Assembly: GCA_022749755.1 (NCBI GenBank)
Contig: CM040440.1
Location: forward strand, 21,253,269-21,317,268
DNA from: Azadirachta indica
Lineage: Eukaryota; Streptophyta; Magnoliopsida; Sapindales; Meliaceae
Length of the DNA: 64,000 nt
Reading direction: 5' to 3'
The notes under the pieces were generated by a model. That model was not told where the DNA came from. It saw nothing but the letters and a program-made list of their open reading frames with translations, and ran no database searches. Both the position numbers and the translations under genes were made by a program. This document shows positions 54,552 to 64,000 of this stretch, one piece after another (position 1 is the stretch's first letter; each line of letters begins with the position of its first letter).

Positions 54552-56643
54552 TCAGAATGCTAGCTTCCTTCTTGGGGAGTCCTTAGACTTCTCAACGAGC
54601 AACTTGATTTTCTGTACATCAACAGTATAAAATTATCAAAAAAAAAAAAAAACACAGTTTCTATGCAGCTGGTCAATTACTGAATTTTAACAATTTTTAG
54701 TGGTTTTGCTATGAGGGATTTGAAAGAAACGGAGAAAGTTTTACAAAAGAATATGTGATCACGTGCATATTTCATACCTCTACGGATTTGTTAACTTCAT
54801 CTAGTTTTTGTAGGATCAATTCTCCAGGAGCAATGCCTCTGTGCTCCACTGAAGCTTGGTGTGGTGAACCCACCATCTGAATAAAAAGACGAGCAACAAT
54901 AGGAGTAATTACTAAATCTAATTAAAAGGACAGCACCCAAACAATCATAAACATTCATAGAGGAAGGCTAATTCTAATTCCACAAAGGTGATGTATGTTG
55001 CTAAGCTCCAATAGTTCTTGAGAAAGTAGTTTTTCTGCTACCCGACTTATGAATTTTCTTGAAATCCAGGGACTTCAACCGATGAAACAGTGGTCTACTA
55101 TCAAAAGTGTTTTCCATGGATTATTGAAAAGAAGACAATAATAACTTAAATAACCTAACCATATTACTTCGTGCCACTTCTGTTAAATATCACCTTGCCC
55201 GCACTAGTGATCTTCAATCACCCTTTGGAAAAATTATTTCTTAAAAAATTTAAACATCTTATGCTCTTTAGTTTGCTTTTTGCTCTTCACATGGAGCAGA
55301 GAGGTGGGTTTCATGTCAGACTGCTGACAGGTTAAACTAGCTTTTGAAAGAGAATGGGGGACAACCTAAGAATTTGAACAAGCTCTTTTACCTTCCGACT
55401 TCTGGACGGGGATCTCAAAACAGCTGGTCCCTCAGTCAATGATGCAGTTCGAGGCATACTTTCCCCTTCGCCAGTGAGAGCACTAAGTTTCCAGTTTCTA
55501 CCAGCATCCCGTATCACCTTTGCAGCTTCTGTTAAAATGAACTGCAGGAAATGGGAAATCTTGTTTAATATGTGAAAACCATAATTTGCATGTGTGACGT
55601 GAAGAATGCCACTGGCTCCAAAATGTACAAAAAGATAGAAAACAAGATAAGAGTCTTTGATTTACCTTCCTCAGAAGGCCAGGGTTAGCAACCCCTTGCA
55701 CCTGTAGTTCATCAACAGGTGCAGCTTTTCCATGTGCAATACTTTCAACTCTGAAGGTATGAATTCCATACACTGATTGTAAGCAGCCTATGAACGCATA
55801 GAACAAAAAATAATTAGTCCCACTAAATGTAGCATATGTTAAACAATGGACTTTTTCATCCCAAAAGATGTTGCAATAGTTTTTCTCCTATTAAAGTGGT
55901 ACAAAGTGAGTTGATGGTAGATTCATAATAGAGCCATTTGCTTCCCCTTTCCACCTTATATGAACAGCAACAAAAAGATAAAAATAAATGCAGTCCTCTA
56001 CCTTTGACCATACACAGATATTATTATTAAATGTGGACATATATATGTGTATATAATTTACCAATAATAAGTGTGGAAAAAAATATATATTTGCATCTTA
56101 TAAGCCTATCATTATGCTTATTAGAACTTATATCAGTACCTTGTTCAATGATGACATCAATCACAAGAGAAAGGGGTACATGCTTCTCAATTGTCGTGTT
56201 GCCCCAGAATGGTATGAATGATGGCCTTGAAACCTTCACAAAAAGATGACACAAACAAATAAACAATGATATTTTTCTTCATCATTTATGTATTTGCGTA
56301 TGTCTTGGCATACCTTGTAAACTATTTCGCTAGGTGTGATATAAAGTTTGCGTGATAAAATATCCTTTCGGAGAACATATCTTCGAATTGGCAGATAAAG
56401 CAACATAAAAATGCCAACTCCCCAAGCTAAAACAAGCAGAAGGGATATAGAAACCCAAATAATGGTGTCATACTTGATAGTATTATCTGCAAGTTCCTCA
56501 AAGGAGGCTACATACAGTATCTCTTCAGAATCTGCTCCATTTTCATCATCATCATCTTCTTCTACCTCCAACTCGGGATCAGCAAGCAACTGAGCCTGCG
56601 ATGATTGACGTTCTGATAAACCATCTGCGTGGCCCATCAACAT
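54552..56643 (-). CDS. Plant single-pass membrane protein of unknown function (DUF7642-like)
   Basis: Six coding exons (56643-56314, 56233-56140, 55787-55666, 55541-55392, 54876-54778, 54611-54552) total 855 nt and 284 aa. The start is ATG of MLMGHADG. Residues 24-41 are acidic, and residues 61-84 form one strong membrane helix (WVSISLLLVLAWGVGIFML) followed by the basic stretch RRYVLRK. A soluble region with SRPSFIPFWGNTTIEKHVPLSLV and GCLQSVYGIHTFRVESIA may resemble a bacterial-PH-like fold. The last exon (KIKLLVEKSKDSP) was placed by an acceptor gtacag that keeps the frame. I recognise the family only as a conserved plant protein; the DUF number is from memory. An upstream untranslated exon ends at 56,920. 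Confidence 0.8.
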
Positions 56644-56919
56644 TTCTTCAAGCACACAAATAAATAGTTAGAACCACAACAAAACACCGAAGACAGTCAT
56701 CAAATTTTTCAGAGGTCACATAAACAACTTAATGGAAACTAAAATTTTCTCTTCTTTTCCTGGTTTTGATAAAAATTGCTACACAATGGCGTGCTTTATG
56801 AATGAGAATATACAAAGTCGAGTTCCGTTTCAAGAAACAGAAGGTAGGGCTTCCAGAAACTTGGAAACATAAAGACAATCAGATAAAAAAAGGCACTGAG
56901 TTATATTTTCCATACTTAC

Positions 56920-57110
56920 CAGGCAATGCTTTTAGATGCTTTAATTGATCGAATTGGTCTAGAATTAAAGTTTCATTTCTAGGGTTTTCCCGTGAAATTA
57001 AGTGGTTTATGTCTTTTCGGGAAAGCTTCGAAGCTGAACCACCGGTCCGTTTTCTAGTGCTTTCTGTTTCACGATAATTATCCTGCAACTGATGATAACG
57101 GTAAATGATG
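56920..57110 (-). other. Probable 5'-UTR exon of the membrane-protein gene
   Basis: The donor at 56,919 (CTGgtaagt) joins to the acceptor just before the ATG at 56,643. The exon is open in the same frame for about 68 codons but has no in-frame ATG, and the plus strand has no cat triplet as far as about 57,300. It is therefore treated as leader. The 5' end is approximate. Confidence 0.55.
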
Positions 57111-57430
57111 GCGAAAGTTACCCTTTTCCTGATAAATTAATCTGGACTGTTAGTTAATTCAATAAAAGCCCAACTCGCGAGAAGCGTGGCCCACGTGGAA
57201 CGGCGTCTGCCTGGACCAATGATCTGGTCGTGGACCCAAAAATGACAGCTAACGACACCGTATAGACGGTTGAAAAAGCTGATGAGTATGGACCAAGGTA
57301 TATTCTCTTCGGCTTAACTAAACAAATACGAAGCGAGCAACCATTCTGCCCATTTTTCCAATTTCTCAGGCCGTCGGTTTGACGCTTCTTTTCCGATCTC
57401 GTGACGTTAAGCGTTCTTTATCTGAGAGGA
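57111..57430. promoter_or_regulatory. Shared divergent promoter (membrane protein / DGD2)
   Basis: This short intergenic interval lies between two genes transcribed outward. It contains AGCCCA (57,167-57,172), the palindrome CTCGCGAG (57,174-57,181), and GGCCCA overlapping a CACGTG G-box (57,188-57,197). These are common in constitutive and light- or stress-responsive plant promoters. Shared use is inferred from the spacing. Confidence 0.55.
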
Positions 57431-57750
57431 ATTATTTCTGAAAAATCGGAAAGGTATAGTTTATTAAGACTCTCTACTTCTCTAATTATGTTCTTATGCT
57501 TGTGTCTTAAATTGCCTTGTTGAAGAAGACCGATCTTTTTGCTGATAAGGTCCTAAAACTTGTGAAGATTAATTACTCAATTTTAGCTTGAATGCTATAA
57601 CTACTGTAATAATTCTGGTTCAAAGTACTGGCTTATACCGGGACTTGACTGTTTGTTGAATCACCAATCTTTGAGTTTACAGATATTTGGTTTTTAGTTC
57701 TTTAAAAATCGCGACCTGAACTTTCTACAGCTATTGTTAGGTTTAGGCCG

Positions 57751-57813
57751 ATGACTGAATGGATAGAAAACAGCATATTGCCATATTTACTACTGCTAGC
57801 CTTCCTTGGCTGA
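57751..57813 (+). other. Overlapping upstream ORF on the DGD2 mRNA
   Basis: An ATG eight bases before the DGD2 start opens a 20-codon frame (MTEWIENSILPYLLLL...) that overlaps the main start out of frame and ends at TGA 57,811-57,813. It lies just after the 5'-UTR intron acceptor (57,721-57,730) and could reduce translation of the main frame. Confidence 0.6.
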
Positions 57814-60014
57814 CTGGGACTGCTGTTAACCCTTTATTCCGTGCCGCCTATCTTGCAAAAGACGGAGAAAGAAGAGTCACTTTGGTCATTCCTTGGCTAT
57901 CTTTGAATGATCAAAAACTAGTATATCCCACCAACATCATGTTCACTTCACCTAAAGAGCAAGAGACATATGTTTGTCGCTGGCTTGAGGAGAGGACTGG
58001 GTTTACATCTACTTTTGATATACGTTTCTACCCTGGAAGGGTAATTTTACTTGTAATTTTTAGAAATAGATAAAAAGCTTACATATTTTCAATAACAAGA
58101 ATTTGATGTTTGATCATGGCATCACTTTTAATGCAGTTTGCCATAGATAAAAGAAGCATTCTTCCTGTCGGAGACATATCAGAAATCATCCCTGATGAAG
58201 AGGCAGATATTGCTGTCCTTGAGGAGCCTGAACATCTTACATGGTTTCATCACGGGAAGAGATGGAAAACAAAATTCTGTCTTGTTGTAGGAATTGTACA
58301 CACCAATTATCTGGAATACGTGAAGAGAGAGAAGAATGGACGATTGAAAGCATTTGTCCTTAAATATCTAAATAGCTGGGTTGTTGATATCTATTGCCAC
58401 AAGGTATGCTTTTGATTTACACTTACTCGTAGTTTTGTATGTTTAGATGGTTCGATGTGTTTATTTTCTTTACTGCTCCAATTTAGCAATTTGTGACCTT
58501 TGTCTAATCAGCTGAGTGGTATTTTTATTCTGTGCGATGATGAAGGATTTTCACTCTAATTTTAGTTGTTGCCATTGACTGAATTGTTGTAACATATGTC
58601 TACTAGTGTTGGGTATACCATATATTTAAGCAATCAGGCATTTCCTATGTATTACAGGTCGAATTAAACAGGCCATTGTAACATACAAATGTCTTGTTAA
58701 AGTGATAGAGAATGTTAGATCAGTGGACTTAATCCAAATTTTTAGGCTTTTTACATTATTAAATCCTATCTAAGCAAACATTGATTGTGGTTTAGTTGGC
58801 ATAAATTAATTGGTCGTGTTGATTCTGTAAGTTTTTAGTTCATGTAATTTCTATATTGTTTAACGCTCTACATGTTTTGGAAAAAGGAATCATTCTATGA
58901 AAGAAAACATTGAATTCACTTGTTCCCATTGTTGCAGTCTTTGAAAATTGTAGCTCACCAGATAATATCATGTACTTGCAGGTGATTAGGCTATCTGCTG
59001 CCACGCAGGATTATCCTAATTCCATCATCTGCAATGTTCATGGAGTCAATCCCAAATTCCTTGAGATTGGCAGGAGAAAGATGGAGCAGCTACAAAATGG
59101 GGACCAGGTTTTCACAAAGGGTGCCTACTACATTGGGAAGATGGTTTGGAGTAAAGGCTACAAGGAGCTGGTTGGACTTCTTCATGATCACCAAAAGGAG
59201 CTAGCAGGGCTTGAAGTGGATTTATACGGCAGTGGGGAGGACTCTAATCAAATTCAAGAAGCTGCTAAAAAGTTAAAACTAGTAGTTCGAGTTTACCCTG
59301 GACGTGATCATGCAGACCCCATATTCCATGAGTAAGCTGCATAGCATATGTCTGACTTTGACAGCATTTGAATATTTAGCTCTGCAAATCATGGAGACTT
59401 TCTGAACCATTATTCGTTTTTCCTTCATTATTTCCTATTCGAGATTGTGAAATAGGTTGGGATTTGGAACCAAATTTGACATTTCTCTTTTCCATTTTAC
59501 CTCTTCCAGTTATAAGGTGTTCCTGAATCCAAGCACAACAGATGTGGTATGCACAACCACAGCTGAAGCATTGGCTATGGGCAAAATTGTTGTCTGTGCC
59601 AATCACCCCTCAAATGACTTCTTCAAGCAATTCCCAAATTGCCGAACTTATGATGACAGCAATGGGTTTGTTGAAGCCACATGCAAGGCACTGAGTGAAG
59701 AGCCTGATAAACCGACTGATGCACAGAAACATGAACTGTCATGGGAAGCTGCAACAGAAAGGTTTGTGAGAGTTGCTGAGCTTGACCAGGCTGCTGTGAA
59801 GAAACCATCAAAAAATCCTTCAAAGCACTTTGCATCCACATCATTAAATTTGGGGAGAAAAATGGAGAATGCTTCAGCATATTTGCATTATGTAGCATCC
59901 GGGTCTGAAACATCAAGAAGAGTATTTGGGGCAATTCCAGAGAGCTTGCAACCGGATGAAGATCAACGCAAGGAACTTGGGTTGCCAACCCCTGTGGGCA
60001 GGCTAGGCTCATAA
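57759..60014 (+). CDS. DGD2: Digalactosyldiacylglycerol synthase 2
   Basis: Transfers galactose from UDP-galactose to monogalactosyldiacylglycerol, making the galactolipid DGDG at the chloroplast outer envelope; DGD2 is the isoform linked to phosphate-starvation lipid remodelling. Four coding exons (57759-58040, 58137-58403, 58982-59331, 59510-60014) total 1,404 nt and 467 aa, close to Arabidopsis DGD2. It begins MDRKQHIAIFTTASLPWLTG, lacking the long N-terminal extension of DGD1. GT4-type features are GKMVWSKGYKEL, VYPGRDHAD and the donor-site segment TTTAEALAMGK (315-325). A 5'-UTR intron runs from 57,454 to 57,730. The exon 3 donor falls within GA|gtaagc, giving HDYK at the joint. Confidence 0.95.
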
Positions 60015-61357
60015 AATGTTGATTTTGAAAAATAGATCTTTCTACAGTGAAATACTAATTTCTGTGAACTGTGATCGGTTTCAGGCCCAAGAAAGGATGT
60101 TGGTTGAATGATTTTGTTAATCCTTCAGTTGTAATTGAAACTAGAAATTGCAAATCAATAATCTTTCTGTTTCACCGGGGATGCATACAATGAGGCGATG
60201 ATGACGTTTTCCTCTTGCCCCAAAACAGAAAGCAGAAACAGAGGGGCCTTATAAGCTCTGTATAGATATTCATGATTATACACGTCAGACCTTTCAGTAT
60301 TCCATGTATTTGTTGATTTACCATGCTGGATTATGTTCTTTCACTGGTATGCAATATGAGAAGGAACGAGGTGAAATCAGATACCGCAATTACATTATAA
60401 CAGCAGCGCACGTTAGTCAGTCAAGTGCTTGGGGCATTGGCTATGAAGAAGGTTCAGTGTCATCTTTGCTTCATTGCTTCTTGTAAGTGAACCAATCAGC
60501 TCAAAATCAGGAAACTATCATGGCTCACAATTTAATAGCTTCTGCGAGTATCTGCATCTACCATCAGTTTTCATAGCTAGAAAACCTGTCCATTAGAAAA
60601 CGATTAGTGGCAGGTCTCAATGCGTTCTGAGTCATGAACAGGTAGGCATATCTAAGAGTTCCATATTAGTGTCAGTTTATTAGTAATCTAATATAAACTG
60701 TAAATAATACATTTTCCGGGACTATGATTGTTATTTCCTTTGTGATTTATGGGTTATTGCATTTACTCCGCCTTTTTTGGTAGAAAGTGAACATTTAACT
60801 CGTTGGATAATTCATTAGGTATTGACTATATCTGATAGAATTATGAGGTCTCAAATTAGTAAAACATGCTGTCAAGGGTTTCGCGTACATCATATGCAAA
60901 GAGAAACAATGTCGTCTGTATAAGAACTTCGCACCTTATGAGGGTAAAACCACGTCGTATTTAGGCACCACCGATTACCGAACCTTTTCAAATCCTTAAC
61001 GGCTGGTTTTTCAACATTCCCTGCACATCGTCGCCACCTGCAAACCAACCTAACCCAAAACCAGAAACCCATAAAACCAAAACCACTCCCCACTTTTGGC
61101 AACACAACTCACCAGTCTTTACTCTTTTGTTTGATTCTGCATTGTAACTCAAACGTAACTGAACTTAGAAAGAATCAATTTCTTCTTCATCATTTTTGTT
61201 GTGATCTTCACGTTTTGCAAACTCAAAAAAATGCCAACACGTGGTTCTAAAGAAATCATTTCACCTTCAGTTCACTCTCTTTTTAGCCCTTGTTCTTATC
61301 ACAAGTTCACTCTGGTAGAGCTTAAGTCTTACATACGCAATTTCCTTTCTTGTGACA
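60015..61357. other. Intergenic region between DGD2 and the next gene
   Basis: This contains the DGD2 3' UTR (about 60,015-60,200), then unremarkable sequence and the promoter and leader of the next plus-strand gene. No additional gene is recognised. Confidence 0.5.
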
Positions 61358-61438
61358 ATGGCCGATGAACAGAGGCCTGATGATTTACCTGATGGATGGA
61401 TTGCTGTAAACGAAGTGAATGAAGATGGTTTAATGGAG
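61358..61438 (+). CDS. First exon of an unidentified gene running off the right edge
   Basis: ATG at 61,358 opens 27 codons (MADEQRPDDLPDGWIAVNEV...) ending at a good donor (GAGgtaatt). The DDLPDGWIAVNEV segment resembles the start of some plant methyl-CpG-binding-domain proteins, where LPxGW opens the domain, but 27 residues cannot settle this. No further exon was recognised before 64,000, so the first intron would be at least 2.5 kb. Confidence 0.45.
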
Positions 61439-64000
61439 GTAATTTGAGATGTGCATGTGTGTTTCCCTTTTTAGTGCTTTCTGCTTTCAGAACTGATGCT
61501 ATTATTGTTTATTGATACAGCTTGTTGGTCATGTCAAGTGATTCTAATTCATTTTTCAAATAAGTTCACTTCTGTGCTTATTTATATAACAGCTGTCATA
61601 TATCAACTTAAGTATGTATTGTTTAACATATTGCTTCAATCAGTTTTCGTGTCAGCTCTTTGTTGAAAATTGTGTTTCTCGTGTTAGCTTTACATTTGGT
61701 TGAGTACTATGCAAGCTACTGCAGTTATCATTTTCACTTGCTGCTGATAGAGTAGTTTGAACTCTTTATGTCTAGGTTTATATAGGTCTTATTGCTCAAT
61801 TTTCTTAGATCATTGTTTTCTTTCTGCATGTAACTGATTAAGTCATGACTACCTTGTATCATAGAACGAAGGAACTAACAAGACAGCAAATTAACCGAAG
61901 CTTATGTTCCTAATCCATAAACCATTAAGAGGACTAGTTAGTTAACTTAGTTGCCCCTATAAATTGTTGGTAGACATGAGATGGGGACCATCTTGGATCA
62001 GGAGATCTATCGTTAAAGTCGTTATTTAGATTGATGGTGACGTAAGTTAAAATGCTCCAAAACTTGCCTTTTTTGAAGGTTAGTTAATACTATTAGTACA
62101 TATCATGAACATCTTATGAGATTTGCCAATTTTAGATACATGAATTCAGCAATAGGCAACAAAAAATTTTTGGTCGTTCATTGAATGTCATGATTATGTT
62201 TAGTTAAAAAGTTCTGCCATTGTTATTGTTATTTAAATTAGAAGTAGCATGTCTTAGAATTTTCCGAAAATAGCTCTTATTGGTGTTTATTAATATCAGA
62301 TGCATGCAGTATATGACAGAACTTTGGTGGCTTCTGGTATAATTTAATTAAAGAGAACTTCTAGTGAGTTCATTTTTGAGATAACAGTGTGCGTTGAATT
62401 GCTCATTTAGTAAAAATCACGTGTCAAGTTACTACATTGGGGAACTTTTTTTAAAGTATTCGAGCATATTCCTTTCCGTAGTTGTTTACCATTGAAGATG
62501 TTGGCATTAGCATTAAGGTTCCATCGAGTTGAGTTGTGCTGCTAGCTGAAATATTTAATTGAATCTGCTAGCTACCTGAACTGCTGTGACTAGCTTACCT
62601 ACTTAAGATCGTTCTTTCCGACAATCATAATTGAGTATTTACTATGACCAGCTATCAAGAGTTTACACTGTCAATCAATGTGACATCTCATTGCTTATAT
62701 GGTTATATATTTGTGTCATGCATTCCTTGGTTATGCCCTGTGGGGTTGGGTGACAAGCTGAAGAGATTGCACCATCTTATTAAAGTTCTTACATTCTAGC
62801 AAGGCCATTAAATAAGGCTCTGCATCTTTATACTGAGTACTTGCCAGGACCAAAGCTTAAGATTCTTTGCATGAGCATAATGCTGAATTGTTTGTGGTGA
62901 TGGGTTGATGTAACAGTGCTGCTAGTTGTGGGATAACTTAAAAGCTTTGAGTTTGTTGTTTCACCAGAGTCTCATTCTGCTATTTGAGTAGCTGAAGTAT
63001 AGTGTTGGTATATAGCATATACTAACAAAGTCTTGCTTAATGCAGTAGCTGTATGAGTATTTAACCTCTAATGAACCTTAAGTAATATCAGAGAAAAGCT
63101 AATGTTAGAGCAACCAACAGATGCTAATATCTGAATAACCCATGTATAGGAAACTTATCTAGTTAGATACGGTCAAAGAATATAACTTGAAAATCTAGAA
63201 TGCATGCTGATATTAGATAAAGTTTTTTGGGTAAGACTATATTCCCTGTGAACCAAAATCTCTTTCTTTATCTGAAGATAAAAAATCTTGTCTTTTGCTT
63301 CAAGCTATTCCTTTGCATTATAATTTCCTTTCTGAAACAAAATCTCTTGCCTACTTTATTGGAAAGAAGGTACAATCTTCTATTCTTTTTCTTTCTCGTT
63401 ACTCCTGTCTATTTTATTTTTCCAGCTCTGCTTGTTGTCATGTGCTCCTGACTGGTAGGACGCTCTATAACTAGGTATAGTTGAGGCATTTAACCAAGAA
63501 ATGTATTTAACAAATCCATGCTGGTATGTGAATAACATAAGTTTGCCCAAAATATGTTCCCTACCGGAACAAATTCTCTCTTTTTCCTCCTCAAAAGCAA
63601 AACTCTTTTTTAACTTTTCCTTTCAAGTTAATCCTGTCCACATATTACTGTCAGATACGCATGTTGCGATGCTGGAGAACCTGGTACATGTTTTTCATTT
63701 CAAACCACTAAGAACCACTGTGAAAACGATTAGGTCTAATTCATTGAAAACACTTGAAACTGTCACTCATGGATGTGAGTCACCTTTTCCTTTTTGGGAA
63801 ATTCTCTGTCTGATATGAACTGCCATCTGCAGACGTGGGTATAAAATACTAAATACACTTAAACCATACTTGTGGTAGCAATTTAAAAGATACTGCCTAT
63901 AATACTGCTGGTAGGTGAGAATAATGGAACTTGACCATAGGAAAATGAAAATAAATATTCTTGGAAATCAGATTTACTAATGAATATAGAACGTATCTAT
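61439..64000 (+). other. Probable long first intron
   Basis: This is T-rich sequence without splice-bounded exons that I could recognise in either strand. The open frames near 63,227-63,451 and 63,501-63,818 are rich in Phe, Leu and Ser and look like T-rich intron DNA. Confidence 0.4.

Noticed and set aside
60890..61105. Minus-strand open frame rich in Trp and Arg
   Set aside because: It is short, has no homology that I recognise, and overlaps the promoter and leader of the plus-strand gene starting at 61,358.
63227..63818. Two T-rich plus-strand open frames as exons of the right-edge gene
   Set aside because: Their composition is typical of plant intron sequence, and no convincing acceptor/donor pair or domain is present.

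Overview
The window is nuclear DNA of a flowering plant, most likely a eudicot. The evidence is AT-rich intergenic DNA, short exons with canonical GT..AG introns, and genes whose closest relatives are plant-specific. No prokaryotic, organellar or viral coding sequence was seen.

Region 1 (1-31,211) is a head-to-tail segmental array with a period of about 11.8 kb: copy 1 (1-11,785), copy 2 (11,786-23,602) and a partial copy 3 (23,603-31,211). Each full copy carries four minus-strand relatives (A, B, C, D) of the plant salutaridine reductase / (+)-neomenthol dehydrogenase short-chain dehydrogenase/reductase (SDR) group. A is intact in all three copies (310 aa). B is intact only in copy 3 (305 aa); copies 1 and 2 carry frameshifts. 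C is a pseudogene truncated in exon 4. D has Cys in place of the catalytic Tyr. Copy 3 ends at the same base where the SDR homology of C begins in copies 1 and 2, so that base is the duplication breakpoint.

Region 2 (31,700-41,300) holds two minus-strand genes for mitochondrial proteins: a complete 19-exon NAD-malic enzyme, 59 kDa/NAD-ME2 type (603 aa), and a small complex I membrane-arm subunit (85 aa) preceded by site II promoter motifs.

Region 3 (41,900-52,700) is an inverted duplication. Two strongly diverged PCNA-like sliding-clamp genes (260 aa on minus, 256 aa on plus) flank a MAT2B-like Rossmann-fold gene (317 aa). The plus arm was further rearranged by a tandem duplication of about 0.73 kb that copied the clamp-gene promoter, and the MAT2B-like gene carries a 372-bp duplication of part of exon 3. 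Both clamps lack the lysine equivalent to K164 and the C-terminal tail of canonical PCNA. This pair is the most unusual protein-coding content here.

Region 4 (53,200-54,250) is a cluster of three box C/D snoRNA genes behind a telo-box/TATA promoter. Two of them contain 13-14 nt guides matching neighbouring sites of 25S rRNA.

Region 5 (54,550-64,000) holds a divergent gene pair sharing a promoter: a single-pass membrane protein of unknown function (minus, 284 aa) and the galactolipid synthase DGD2 (plus, 467 aa). The first exon of an unidentified gene follows, and that gene runs off the right edge.

All gene models were spliced by eye, with exon phases summed to check frame. Gene names rest on remembered family sequences and not on a database search.
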